Source: Pseudomonadota bacterium (GTDB lineage: Bacteria > Pseudomonadota > Alphaproteobacteria > Acetobacterales > Acetobacteraceae). Taken from it: a stretch of DNA of 64,000 bases. Positions 21,630-31,532 of the stretch are shown here, piece after piece. The position numbers were made by a program, and so were the translations under genes. The stretch lies in NCBI GenBank assembly GCA_021826225.1, contig JAKBAV010000006.1, positions 16,719 to 80,718 on the forward strand, written 5' to 3'. The notes under the pieces were generated by a model that ran no database searches, was not told the origin of the DNA, and worked only from the letters and a program-made list of their open reading frames with translations. Each line of letters begins with the position of its first letter. Position 1 is the first letter of the stretch.

Positions 21630-24424
21630 ACAAGCGTCTCCTCTGGTTTCTGCCCGTCATCATCCTGGGCATCATGCTCGGCACGCTGCTGGCACTGCCG
21701 GGGTTCGTCGCGGCGCAGAGCCACCGCCCTGCCATGGAGCGCTTTGCCTCCACGCTCACCGGACGGGATGTGCATATCGCGGGCAAGCTTTCGCTCACCC
21801 TGCTGCCCCACCCGACACTGACCGCCACGCATATCACCATTGACGGGCCGGATAACGAGGTGATCAGCGCCAAGGCGCTCTCCCTGGACATCGCCGTGCT
21901 GGCACTGCTGCGTGGCCAGCTCGCGGCGCGAACGCTCAATCTCGACAGCCCCGTCATCGCCTTTCCCTGGCCGCTGCCGGGTGGCGCGCGCGCGGTGGCG
22001 CCACCACCCTGGCTCGCCGCCCTGCACGCGCATCTCAGCAATGCCAGCATCAGTCTGGGCCAGGTGGCGTTCACGGGGGTCAGTGCGGATCTGTTCACCA
22101 GCGCTGGCGGGGCGGTGAGCATCGCCGGCAACGGCATGCTGTCCGGCCGCAACTTGGCGCTCAGCCTGGCGCTGGGGCGCAGCGGGCTGGATGGCGCGGC
22201 GCCACTCTCGGGCCATGCCTCAGAAGGTCCGGACAGCCTCACCTTCACCGGCACGCTCGATGGCGCGAGCACGGTGAGCGGACGCGCCAGCTTCACCTTG
22301 CCCGACCAAATCACGGGCGCGGCCAGCATTACCGGCGACGGCACGCAGCTGGCATTCTCGGACCTCACGCTTGGCCAGGGCCAGGCCAGCCTGTCGGGCA
22401 GCGCGGTGTTCAGCTTCGCCACGAAATCCCTGCGCGCCAGCCTGATGGGGCGGAATCTGGACCTGGGGCAGTTCGAGACTCCCCCCCTCTGGGCCGCCGG
22501 AGTGGCCCTGGACGTGACGCTGAATGCCAGCGCGGTCACGCTGCGCGGCCAGGTCTTTCCAGCGGTGACCATGCATCTGACGAGCGGGCCGGCGGGGTTC
22601 GCCATCCAGGCGCTCAACCTGTCCCTGCCCGGTGGCGGCGCGCTCACCGGCTCGGGAGCGATGGCAGCGGGCGGTGAACTCTCCGGCCAGCTCAGACTTG
22701 CCGTGCCGGACAGCGCGGTGCTGCTCGCCGCTTATCACCTGCCGCCGCTGCCGGACTGGGATGCCGCGCAACTCTCCGCCACGCTCGCGGGTACCGCCGC
22801 GCGGCCGCTGCTGCAGGGCATCGCCGGCACGCTGGGGCAGGACCGCGTGACCGGCGACCTGGTGCTCACGCGCCGCCACGCCGCGGGGCAGCTCAGCTTC
22901 AACCATCTATCCCTCGGCCCGCTGGCCGCCTGGGCCGGGCAATCGCCGCCAGGAGCCTTCTCGGCATCGCTTGAAATCCACGCCGCCCAGGCCGAGGCCG
23001 GGCCCGTGTCACTCAGCAATCTCGCGGCCGATGCGGCGCTGGATGGCACGCTGAACGTGCGCTATTTTTCGGCCAGCGTTTACGGCGGGCTCGCGGCTGG
23101 AAGCTTCTCCCTGGATGGCGCCGGGCGTCTGACTTCGGCCCAGGGCTTTATTGATATTCCCTCCGCCGCGCCGCTCGCCAAAATCATCCCCGCCGCCTAC
23201 ACGCCGCCGCCGGCTTTGCTGGCGCCACGCCTGAGCGTGGTGGTCGCGGCACGCGGCAAGGCAGGCATGCTCGCCGCCAGCGCCGTGGCGCGGCTGGGGC
23301 AGTTCACGGTCACCGCCTCGCCGGCTATCGACATGGTGCATAATACCGCGTCCGGCGCCCTGTCCGTGCAGCATCCTGAGGCGATTCTCGTGGCGCGCAT
23401 GTTCGGCATGGATCAGGGACTGGTATTTCCCGGCGCCGGTTCCGCCAGCCTGCGCGCCAGCTTCACCGCATCGCCGGGCCTGTACGGGCTGAATGATTTC
23501 GTTCTCTCCTTCGGCGCGCTGAATGCCAGTGGTGGCGTTCTGGTGCGGAACGGGGTTGCCTCGGGGCAGATCGATGCCGGCACGCTGGCGCTGCCACCAG
23601 TGCCGGGCACCATGCAATTTCCGGGGACTCTGCCGCTGCGCGGCCGGTTGGGGCTGAGCGTGCAGCAGGTCCTCTATGGCGGCACGCCGGTGCTGGGCCC
23701 GGCCATGGCGGCTCTGGACTGGTCAGGCAGCGGTGCCACCCTTGATCTGGCGCAAGCCGCCTTGGGCGGCGGCACGGTATCGGGCAGCCTCGGCATGGCA
23801 CTGAGCGCCACGGCGGCTCCCTCCTTCAGTGCCACGCTGCTGGCCAGGAATGTCGCGCCGGGTGCGGTGGCTTTGCCGCTGGCCTTCCCCTACGCGCTGA
23901 CCGGCGGCACCCTCACGGGCAGCGCCACGCTGAGCGCACAGGGCTACGGGCTGAAGAGCGTGCTGGCGACGCTGGGCGGCAATGGCGCCCTCACCGCCAG
24001 CAACGGCGTGCTGCGCGGCTTCGCCCTGGCTGATTTCGCCGCCGCGCTGGGCAAGGCGGATGCCGCGCGCGGGCTGTACCGGGCGCTGGTGCGCGGCACC
24101 ACACCGTTCACCACGCTTAATCTGGCGGCGACCCTGGCCGATGGCAATTGCAGCTTCACCACGGCGAGCCTGGATGCCCCTGCCGGGCATGTGAGCGGCA
24201 GCGGCGGGGTGGACCTGTATGACCGGGCGCAGGCGCTGCGGCTGGTTTTCACGCCCGCCCATGTGGCGCCGCCGGTGAGTGCCACCCTGCTGGTGCTGGG
24301 CAATTGGGAGGTGCCCAGGCATGTCGCGCAGTTGAAGGCGGCTCTGGCGTGGAAGGCCCCAGCGCCGGCGGCCGCCGCGCCACCGCTACCGCCCCCACCA
24401 CCAGCCCCGCCCGCCGGGCAATAA
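21626..24424 (+). CDS. AsmA family protein
   Basis: N-terminal TM then AsmA-like region ([33 protein letters not shown]...[18 protein letters not shown]); C-term AsmA-2-like; overlaps previous stop by 4 bp. Confidence 0.85.
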   Translation: MNKRLLWFLPVIILGIMLGTLLALPGFVAAQSHRPAMERFASTLTGRDVHIAGKLSLTLLPHPTLTATHITIDGPDNEVISAKALSLDIAVLALLRGQLAARTLNLDSPVIAFPWPLPGGARAVAPPPWLAALHAHLSNASISLGQVAFTGVSADLFTSAGGAVSIAGNGMLSGRNLALSLALGRSGLDGAAPLSGHASEGPDSLTFTGTLDGASTVSGRASFTLPDQITGAASITGDGTQLAFSDLTLGQGQASLSGSAVFSFATKSLRASLMGRNLDLGQFETPPLWAAGVALDVTLNASAVTLRGQVFPAVTMHLTSGPAGFAIQALNLSLPGGGALTGSGAMAAGGELSGQLRLAVPDSAVLLAAYHLPPLPDWDAAQLSATLAGTAARPLLQGIAGTLGQDRVTGDLVLTRRHAAGQLSFNHLSLGPLAAWAGQSPPGAFSASLEIHAAQAEAGPVSLSNLAADAALDGTLNVRYFSASVYGGLAAGSFSLDGAGRLTSAQGFIDIPSAAPLAKIIPAAYTPPPALLAPRLSVVVAARGKAGMLAASAVARLGQFTVTASPAIDMVHNTASGALSVQHPEAILVARMFGMDQGLVFPGAGSASLRASFTASPGLYGLNDFVLSFGALNASGGVLVRNGVASGQIDAGTLALPPVPGTMQFPGTLPLRGRLGLSVQQVLYGGTPVLGPAMAALDWSGSGATLDLAQAALGGGTVSGSLGMALSATAAPSFSATLLARNVAPGAVALPLAFPYALTGGTLTGSATLSAQGYGLKSVLATLGGNGALTASNGVLRGFALADFAAALGKADAARGLYRALVRGTTPFTTLNLAATLADGNCSFTTASLDAPAGHVSGSGGVDLYDRAQALRLVFTPAHVAPPVSATLLVLGNWEVPRHVAQLKAALAWKAPAPAAAAPPLPPPPPAPPAGQ

Positions 24425-24452
24425 AAAACCCGGCCGGAGCCGGGTTTTCAGG
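24421..24452. terminator. Bidirectional rho-independent terminator between convergent genes
   Basis: aataaaaaacccggccggagccgggttttcag: 7-bp GC stem with A/T runs on both sides. Confidence 0.85.
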
Positions 24453-24463
24453 AGAGCGCCGGA

Positions 24464-24790
24464 TCAGCGCTCGTCGTCATTGCCTTCCACCGGCACTTCG
24501 ATATCGGCGTCGATCACATCCGCGCCGTCATCGAGCTCGTCGCTATCGTCGAGAATATCCTCGTCATCCGCGTCATCCGGCACATCCACATCGAGGTCAT
24601 CACCGTCGATCGCAGGCTTGACGACTTTTTTCACCTCTTCGGGCATCGGCGCTGCGCGTTTGAGGCGCGGCTGCTCGGCGGGCTGCTCGGTGCTGCATTT
24701 GGGGCAGACAGCAGGCTGCTTGCCAAGGTCGAAAAACCGCGTGCCGCAGGATACGCAGGTATGCTTTTCGCCAAGTTCCGGTTTCGCCAT
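24464..24790 (-). CDS. TIGR02300-like (FYDLN-acid) protein: Cys4 zinc-ribbon with acidic tail
   Basis: MAKPELGEKHTCVSCGTRFFDLGKQPAVCPKCSTEQ plus very Asp-rich C-terminus. Confidence 0.9.
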   Translation of the reverse strand: MAKPELGEKHTCVSCGTRFFDLGKQPAVCPKCSTEQPAEQPRLKRAAPMPEEVKKVVKPAIDGDDLDVDVPDDADDEDILDDSDELDDGADVIDADIEVPVEGNDDER

Positions 24791-24901
24791 GTTCACCCTC
24801 GGTCTCTGCTCTGAAGTACGGATATCGTATACGGTAGGGGCGGCGCGATGCCATGCCCGCACCACTATGTCAAACCGCGCAGCCCGTGCTAAGCGCGCGC
24901 C

Positions 24902-26248
24902 ATGGAGTCCTCAAGCCCCCGCCCGCACCTGGCCGCCCGCCCATCTCAGCCGCTTACCGGCACCTGCACCGTGCCCGGCGATAAATCGATCAGCCACCGC
25001 GCATTGATGTTCGGCGCGCTGGCGGTGGGGCAAAGCCGCATCACAGGCCTGCTGGAGGGCGAGGATGTGCTGCGCACCGCCGCCGCGATGCGCGCGCTGG
25101 GCGCTGAAATCACCCGCGCGAACGCGGATAAGGGGGCGGACTGGATTGTCGCCGGGCGCGGCATTGGCGGGCTGACGGCGCCGGCGGATGTGCTGGATAT
25201 GGGCAATTCCGGCACGGCGGCGCGGCTACTGGCGGGTATTCTGGCGACCCATGATTTTTACAGCGTGATGACCGGGGATGCCTCCCTGCGTAAACGCCCG
25301 ATGGCGCGGGTGATCGAGCCGCTGCGGGCCACGGGGGCGCAATTCTTCGCCCGGGAGGGCAACCGGCTGCCGCTCAGCATCATCGGCGCGCGGGATGCGC
25401 TGCCGCTGAGCTACCGCCTGCCCGTGGCCTCGGCACAGGTGAAGTCGGCGATATTGCTTGCCGGGCTCAACGCGCCGGGGATAACCGAGGTGGAGGAGCC
25501 GGAGCCGACGCGCGACCATTCCGAGAACATGCTGAAGCATTTTGGCGCGGACATAACCGTGACGGCGGCCGGGCGTGGCCGGGTGATCCGCCTGACGGGG
25601 CAGCCCGAGTTGCGCGCGGCGGATGTGGTGGTGCCGGGTGATCCCTCTTCCGCCGCCTTCCCCATCGCCGCGGCACTGCTGGTGCCGGGCTCGTCGGTTA
25701 TCGTGCGGGGGGTGGGGCTGAACCTGCTGCGCACCGGCTTGTTCACCACGCTGCGCGAGATGGGGGCTGTGCTGGAGATCCGTAATCAGCGCATCGCGGG
25801 GGGCGAGCCCGTGGGCGATATCATCGCCGAATATGCGGATTTGCGCGCGGTGGAGGTGCCGGCCAGCCGGGCGCCGAGCATGATCGATGAATATCCGGTC
25901 CTGGCCGTGCTCTGCGCCGCGGCGCGCGGCACCTCGCGCCTGCGCGGCCTGCACGAGCTGCGCGTGAAGGAGAGCGACCGGCTGGCGGCCACCGCCGCCT
26001 TGCTGCGGGTGAATGGCGTGCATGTCGAGATCGAGGGCGACGACCTCATCATCCATGGCGCCGGCGCCATACCGGGCGGCGGGCTGGTGGAGACGCATAT
26101 GGACCACCGGCTGGCGATGAGCGCGCTGGTGCTGGGCCAGGTGAGCGCCGCGCCCGTGCAGATCGACGATGCGCGGTTCATCGACACCTCCTTCCCCGGC
26201 TTTCTGCGGCTCATGCGCGGGCTGGGCGCTGCGATGGTGCCGGTTTGA
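24902..26248 (+). CDS. aroA: 3-phosphoshikimate 1-carboxyvinyltransferase
   Basis: VPGDKSISHRALMFGALAVGQS, LDMGNSGTAARLLAGIL, MDHRLAMSALVLG. Confidence 0.96.
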   Translation: MESSSPRPHLAARPSQPLTGTCTVPGDKSISHRALMFGALAVGQSRITGLLEGEDVLRTAAAMRALGAEITRANADKGADWIVAGRGIGGLTAPADVLDMGNSGTAARLLAGILATHDFYSVMTGDASLRKRPMARVIEPLRATGAQFFAREGNRLPLSIIGARDALPLSYRLPVASAQVKSAILLAGLNAPGITEVEEPEPTRDHSENMLKHFGADITVTAAGRGRVIRLTGQPELRAADVVVPGDPSSAAFPIAAALLVPGSSVIVRGVGLNLLRTGLFTTLREMGAVLEIRNQRIAGGEPVGDIIAEYADLRAVEVPASRAPSMIDEYPVLAVLCAAARGTSRLRGLHELRVKESDRLAATAALLRVNGVHVEIEGDDLIIHGAGAIPGGGLVETHMDHRLAMSALVLGQVSAAPVQIDDARFIDTSFPGFLRLMRGLGAAMVPV

Positions 26249-26865
26249 TCATCGCCATCGATGGTCCGGCGGCGGCGGGCAAGGGCACGCTGGCGAAGCG
26301 GCTGGCGGCGGCGCTCGGGCTACCTTATCTCGACACCGGCATTCTGTACCGCGCCACGGCCAAGCGCGTACTGGAAGCCGGAAGCGACCCCGCCGATGTG
26401 AGCGCGGCGCTGCGGGCGGTACAGGGGCTGGGCGAAGCGGATCTGCGGCGCGGCGATCTGCGCGATGCGGCGACCTCCAAGGCGGCGAGCCAGGTGGCGT
26501 CGATCGCCGAGGTGCGCCAGGCCCTGCTGCATTTCCAGCGCCATTTCGGCGGCAGAAACGGTGCCGTGCTGGATGGGCGGGATATCGGCACGATCATATT
26601 CCCGCATGCCGATGTGAAGCTGTTCGTCACCGCCAGCGTCGAGGCGCGGGCGGCGCGGCGCCATAAGGAATTCCAGGACCGTGGCGAGAGCGTGACGCTG
26701 GATGATGTGATCGCCGATGTGCAGGCGCGCGACGAGGCCGACCGTACCCGCGCCGCGGCGCCGCTGATGATGGCGATGGATGCGACGCTCATCGACACCA
26801 CCGAAATGGATGCCGACGAGGCGTTCGCCCAGGCGTTGCGGCTGGTGCAGGCGAAGACGCGCTAA
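26245..26865 (+). CDS. cmk: Cytidylate kinase
   Basis: IIAIDGPAAAGKGTLAKRLAAALGLPYLDTGILYRATA, LDGRDIGTIIFPHADVKLFVTAS. Confidence 0.96.
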   Translation: MIIAIDGPAAAGKGTLAKRLAAALGLPYLDTGILYRATAKRVLEAGSDPADVSAALRAVQGLGEADLRRGDLRDAATSKAASQVASIAEVRQALLHFQRHFGGRNGAVLDGRDIGTIIFPHADVKLFVTASVEARAARRHKEFQDRGESVTLDDVIADVQARDEADRTRAAAPLMMAMDATLIDTTEMDADEAFAQALRLVQAKTR

Positions 26866-28295
26866 CTGCTCGCCTGCGACACGAATTTGGTGACCATGTA
26901 AGGCTCCAGCCCCTCGGCGCCGCCTTCCGAGCCGTAGCCGCTATCCTTGATGCCGCCGAAGGGTGTCTCGGTGAGCGCCAGGCCGTGATGGTTGATGCCG
27001 ATCATGCCGGATTCGATGGCCGCACCCAGCGCCGTGGCGGTGGCGTTGCTGCGGGTGAAGGCATAGGCGGCGAGGCCATAGGGCAGACGGTTGGATTCGG
27101 CGATGGCATCCTCGAAGGTGGCGAAAGGCAGCACCAGCGCGAGCGGGCCGAAGGGTTCCTCATGCAGCACACGGGCCTCGGCCGGGATATCCGCGAGCAC
27201 GGTTGGCTGGAAGAAATAGCCCTTATTGCCGGCGCGGCTGCCGCCGGTACGTAAGCTGGCGCCCTTGCTCACCGCATCCGCGACGAAGGCTTCCATGGCG
27301 GCGACGCGGCGCGGATTGGCGAGCGGACCCATCGTCGTGCCATCGGCCAGACCGTCGCCGAGTTTAAGAGCCTCCGCCTTGGCGATGAATTTTTCCAGGA
27401 AGGGCTCGTATACGCCTTCCTGGACAAGGAAGCGCGTGGGAGCGATGCAGACCTGCCCGGCGTTGCGGAATTTATTGGCGGCCAGCACGTTCACCGCCGC
27501 ATCGAGATCGGCATCGTTGAACACCAGCGCCGGGGCGTGGCCGCCGAGCTCCATGGTCGCGCGCTTCATATGTGCGCCGGCCAGCGCGGCGAGGTGCTTG
27601 CCCACCACGGTCGAGCCGGTGAAGGAGATTTTCTTCACGACCGGATGCGGGATGAGATATTCGGAAATTTCCGCAGGCACGCCGAAGACGAGCTGCACGA
27701 CGCCGGGCGGGATGCCGGCATCGGCATAGGCCCGCACCAGCTCGGCGCAACTTGCCGGGGTTTCCTCTGGACCCTTGAGGATGAAGGCGCAGCCGGCGGC
27801 GAGGGCGGCTGAGATTTTACGCACGGCCTGACTCATGGGGAAGTTCCACGGCGTGAATCCGGCGACGACGCCGACCGGTTCGCGCAGCGAAAGCTGATAG
27901 ATACCAGGGTGGCGCGCGGGGATGACACGGCCATAGGCGCGCCTGCCCTCCTCGGCGAACCACTCGATCACATCGGCGGAGCCGGCAACCTCGGCGCGCG
28001 CCTCGGCCAGCGGCTTGCCCTGCTCCATGGTAAGGATGCGGGCGATGGTTTCGGCGCGGCTGCGCAATATATCAGCCGCCTTGCGGAGCAGCTTGCTGCG
28101 CTCATAGGCGGACATGGCGCGCCAGACGGCAAAGCCCTTCGCGGCGTGGTCCAGCGCCTCATCGAGATCTTCCGTCGCGGCATGGGCAAGTTTGCCGATA
28201 ACCTCCTCCGTGGCGGGGTTGACGATGGCTATGGTGCGGCTGCCGGTCGCGGCACGCCACTGGCCGCCTATGTGCAGCAAAACATCCTGGTACAT
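26862..28295 (-). CDS. gabD: NAD(P)-dependent succinate-semialdehyde dehydrogenase
   Basis: ALDH motifs: FTPWNFPMSQAVRKISAALAAGCAFILKGPEETP, FTGSTVVGKHLA, MELGGHAPALVF, FRNAGQVCIAPTRF. Confidence 0.88.
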   Translation of the reverse strand: MYQDVLLHIGGQWRAATGSRTIAIVNPATEEVIGKLAHAATEDLDEALDHAAKGFAVWRAMSAYERSKLLRKAADILRSRAETIARILTMEQGKPLAEARAEVAGSADVIEWFAEEGRRAYGRVIPARHPGIYQLSLREPVGVVAGFTPWNFPMSQAVRKISAALAAGCAFILKGPEETPASCAELVRAYADAGIPPGVVQLVFGVPAEISEYLIPHPVVKKISFTGSTVVGKHLAALAGAHMKRATMELGGHAPALVFNDADLDAAVNVLAANKFRNAGQVCIAPTRFLVQEGVYEPFLEKFIAKAEALKLGDGLADGTTMGPLANPRRVAAMEAFVADAVSKGASLRTGGSRAGNKGYFFQPTVLADIPAEARVLHEEPFGPLALVLPFATFEDAIAESNRLPYGLAAYAFTRSNATATALGAAIESGMIGINHHGLALTETPFGGIKDSGYGSEGGAEGLEPYMVTKFVSQASS

Positions 28296-28319
28296 GGGAA
28301 TCCTCTTGGAAATGATTTG

Positions 28320-28352
28320 AAAAAAAGCGGGCCTTACGGCCCGCAATTCACG
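28320..28352 (-). terminator. Rho-independent terminator of the aminotransferase gene
   Basis: Minus strand: tgcgggccgtaaggcccgcttttttt, GC stem followed by T7. Confidence 0.8.
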
Positions 28353-28391
28353 CAAGACTTCGGGCGCGGATTATTGAAAACCCGCGGCTTT

Positions 28392-29726
28392 TCAGGTCTC
28401 TTTGATCAGCTTGCGGATGATCTCGAGCATCTGCGTGAGTTCATCCGGCGTGGCGACGAAAGGTGGCGCCAGCACGATGGAGTCACCCGCCGCGCGCAGC
28501 ACCAGCCCGGCTTCGAACGCCTTGCGCAGGAGTGCAAAACCGCGCGCGCCGGGCTTGCCTTTGGGGGCGATCTCGATGGCGCCGAGCAGGCCGAAGCCAC
28601 GCGTATCGACGACACCATCCATACCCTTGAACGCGCCGACCTGTTCGAGGAAGGCGGGGGCAAGCGCGCGGACCCGGGCGAAGATGTCTTCATCGCGGAA
28701 AATTTTCAGAGTCGCCAGAGCGGCGGCGCAGGCCACGGGATGCGCCGAATAGGTGTAGCCATGGTAAAATTCGACATTATCCTCAGGGGCGGCATCCAGA
28801 ATGGTCTGCTGAATATCCTCGCGCACCGCCACGGCGGCCATGGGGATGACGCCGTTGGTGAGCGCCTTGGCCAGGGTCATGATGTCCGGGGTGACATCGA
28901 ATGTATCCGCCGCGAAGGCTTGGCCGGTGCGGCCGAAGCCGGTGATAACCTCATCGAAAATGAGCAGGATGCCGTGCTTCGTGCATATCTCGCGCAGGCG
29001 CTTCAAATAGCCTTTCGGCGGCACCAGAATTCCGGTGGAGCCGGCAATGGGCTCAACGATGCAGGCGGCGATGGTGTCGGCGCCATGCAGGTTGACGAAG
29101 CGCTCCAGGTCGTCGGCCAGCTCGGCGCCATGGGTGCCCTCGCCCATCTCGAAGAAGTTTTCCTTGATATGGGTATGGCGCAGATGCGCGACGCCGGGCA
29201 GGCCGACGCCGAAGGCCTTGCGGTTATTGACCATGCCGCCAACCGACCAGCCGCCGAAATTCACGCCGTGATAGCCGCGCTCGCGGCCGATGAAGCGCAT
29301 GCGGGACCCCTCGCCACGGGCCCGGTGGTATTGCAGGGCAACCTTGAGCGCGGTCTCCACGGCCTCCGAACCGCCGCCCGCGAACATCACGCGGTTGAGG
29401 CCGGTGGGGAGCATCTGCGATAGTTCGTGGGCGAGACGGAAGGCGGTGGGCACGCCGTATTGGAAGGGCGGGGCATAGTCCAGCTCCTCCATCTGACGGG
29501 TCACCGCTTCGCGGATTTCGCGGCGGCCATGGCCGAGCGGGATGCAGTACAGGCCGGAGGAGCCATCCAGCAGTTTATCGCCGCGCGTGTTATAATAATA
29601 AACACCTTCGGCGCGGGCGATGATGCGCGGCTGCTCCATGAACTGGCGGTTGGCGGTGAAGGGCATCCATTGATGGACCAGAGGATCGTTGCTCGCGGGC
29701 GGGCTTGGACGGGTTGCGGCGCTCAT
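28392..29726 (-). CDS. Class-III pyridoxal-phosphate aminotransferase (omega-amino acid/beta-alanine--pyruvate type)
   Basis: QWMPFTANRQF, GSEAVETALKVALQYHRARGEG, LLIFDEVITGFGRTGQAFA, FYHGYTYSAHPVACAAALATL. Confidence 0.9.
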   Translation of the reverse strand: MSAATRPSPPASNDPLVHQWMPFTANRQFMEQPRIIARAEGVYYYNTRGDKLLDGSSGLYCIPLGHGRREIREAVTRQMEELDYAPPFQYGVPTAFRLAHELSQMLPTGLNRVMFAGGGSEAVETALKVALQYHRARGEGSRMRFIGRERGYHGVNFGGWSVGGMVNNRKAFGVGLPGVAHLRHTHIKENFFEMGEGTHGAELADDLERFVNLHGADTIAACIVEPIAGSTGILVPPKGYLKRLREICTKHGILLIFDEVITGFGRTGQAFAADTFDVTPDIMTLAKALTNGVIPMAAVAVREDIQQTILDAAPEDNVEFYHGYTYSAHPVACAAALATLKIFRDEDIFARVRALAPAFLEQVGAFKGMDGVVDTRGFGLLGAIEIAPKGKPGARGFALLRKAFEAGLVLRAAGDSIVLAPPFVATPDELTQMLEIIRKLIKET

Positions 29727-30027
29727 TGTTGCACTCCTTAAGACGGCATCAGCTTACTATTTTAAACAATTTTATCCAGAACTTTCTGCATTCTTGGCTA
29801 TGCGGCGGCGTCATGGCGGCCATAGTTGAAAATATTCAACACTTACCCGCTGCTTTATTTACCGCGCCATACCGTTTAGCATCCGTAAAGAAAGCGCCGG
29901 ATATAACCGGCCCCGGCCACGGCAGTGTTTTTGATAATAGGTCCAAATTGTCTGAAATTTTCAAACGCGTAGCGGCCTGCACGGTGCCGCTGGGGTTGCC
30001 TCGGGCAGTGCGGAGGAAATACGGGTA

Positions 30028-31071
30028 ATGAACACGCATTTCATAAAACCGTACCAGGGGTTGTGCAGCCCCGAAACGGCGGCGCGCATGGTACGCGAGG
30101 GGCGTGTGCTTATCCTCGCCGGGACGGAGAAAGACCTGGCGGCAATGCCGGAGGGCGACTGGATTGGCGGCACATGCGGGCATTTCGTTACCCCGCAAGG
30201 CGGCGTGCCCGCCGGGGGCGAGGTTTTCTACGCCGATTTCACAGGATTGGCGGCGCATGCCTGCTGGCGCAGCTTCAGCGCGGCGAATATCCATGAGCTA
30301 GCCCGGCATTACCCTGCAAACGGCTTCGCCATTATCATCCTGCCTGGCTGCAGCCGGCTGCTCGGCGCTGTGGCGGGGCGGATCATGGAATATGACGGGT
30401 TGTACAATGTCCCGTTGATGGGCTGGGTGAGCGCCGTGGACATTGCAGCGCTCCCGGGGCTGATGCCGAGGGTTTTCGCCGGCGGGCCGCAACCCCGGGA
30501 TGACCGCGCCGCGGTGCTCTATGTCACCCTGCCGGAGCAGTATTTCGCGCAACTGAATATCGCCAACCTGTTCAGCCCCGGCACCGGGCCGGAGATCCGC
30601 TTTCTCGATCCCGGCCAGCGCATCGCGGGTGACAGCATGATCGGCGGGGTGCCCGACAATCTGGCGCGCTACCGGGCAGCGCGCGGCATCGACCCCAGGC
30701 TGCCGCTGGTGGCCGACCATGAAGGGGCGCTGCTCAATGTCGCCATCGTCTCGGCCGATACTGTGAGCGGGGAAATGCTGTTTCTCTCACCCGTTTCCAC
30801 CAGCTTGACCTACCGCTTTGCCGCAGAGGTGCTCGATTACGAAGCGGAATTCACCCGCGCCACGGCGGAGGTTGAGGCCGCCCAGGCGGCGCATACCTGT
30901 ATATGCGCCCTGCATTATGAATATGCCGGACTGGCCCGCGCCCCGGAAGCGGCCCATGACATAACCGCCCCCGTGACCTTCGGGCAGATTGCCTATACCG
31001 TGCTGAACCAGACGCTCGCCTGCCTGATCATCGGCCGTAACGAGGACGAGCCGCAGGAGATGGCGCCGTGA
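30028..31071 (+). CDS. Conserved hypothetical protein
   Basis: 347-aa ORF with good coding character, no recognised catalytic motif; overlaps downstream ORF by ATGA-type junction. Confidence 0.75.
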   Translation: MNTHFIKPYQGLCSPETAARMVREGRVLILAGTEKDLAAMPEGDWIGGTCGHFVTPQGGVPAGGEVFYADFTGLAAHACWRSFSAANIHELARHYPANGFAIIILPGCSRLLGAVAGRIMEYDGLYNVPLMGWVSAVDIAALPGLMPRVFAGGPQPRDDRAAVLYVTLPEQYFAQLNIANLFSPGTGPEIRFLDPGQRIAGDSMIGGVPDNLARYRAARGIDPRLPLVADHEGALLNVAIVSADTVSGEMLFLSPVSTSLTYRFAAEVLDYEAEFTRATAEVEAAQAAHTCICALHYEYAGLARAPEAAHDITAPVTFGQIAYTVLNQTLACLIIGRNEDEPQEMAP

Positions 31072-31418
31072 GGGATGACATAGGGTATAAAGTTCTCACG
31101 GCGGCGCAGTTCGCGGCGTTGCAAGCGGGGAGCTTCACCGGGGCGCCGATCGATGAGGCGGATGGCTATATCCATCTTTCCACCGCGGCACAGCTCACCG
31201 AGACCGTGCTGAAGCATTTCGCCGGGCAAAACGGGCTCATCATCGCGGCGGTCGGCCTTGCGGCGCTGGGCGATGCGCTGCGCTGGGAGGTTTCGCGCGG
31301 CGGGCAGATGTTTCCGCATCTGTACGGCCGGCTGACCATGGCGGCGGTACGGGCACATGGCGAGCTGTGCTGGAATGACGGCGCGGTGGTGCTGCCAGGG
31401 GATAGTGGAGACGTCTAG
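31068..31418 (+). CDS. DUF952 domain-containing protein
   Basis: YKVLTAAQFAALQAGSFTGAPIDEADGYIHLSTAAQLTETVLKHF ... LRWEVSRGGQMFPHLYGRL is typical of DUF952. Confidence 0.88.
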   Translation: MRDDIGYKVLTAAQFAALQAGSFTGAPIDEADGYIHLSTAAQLTETVLKHFAGQNGLIIAAVGLAALGDALRWEVSRGGQMFPHLYGRLTMAAVRAHGELCWNDGAVVLPGDSGDV

Positions 31419-31532
31419 TATTTTTTAGAATATTTGTTATTTGTAAATAATCTTAATAAAAAACCTTAACAAAAGTGTAAAATTTCGTCGCGTTAGCTGG
31501 CGTCGTAATGTAACATTGTGTATCATGTGCAA

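Noticed and set aside
27909-29423. 504-aa + strand ORF spanning gabD and aminotransferase antisense
   Set aside because: Spans two confidently assigned minus-strand genes and their terminator; composition is artefactual
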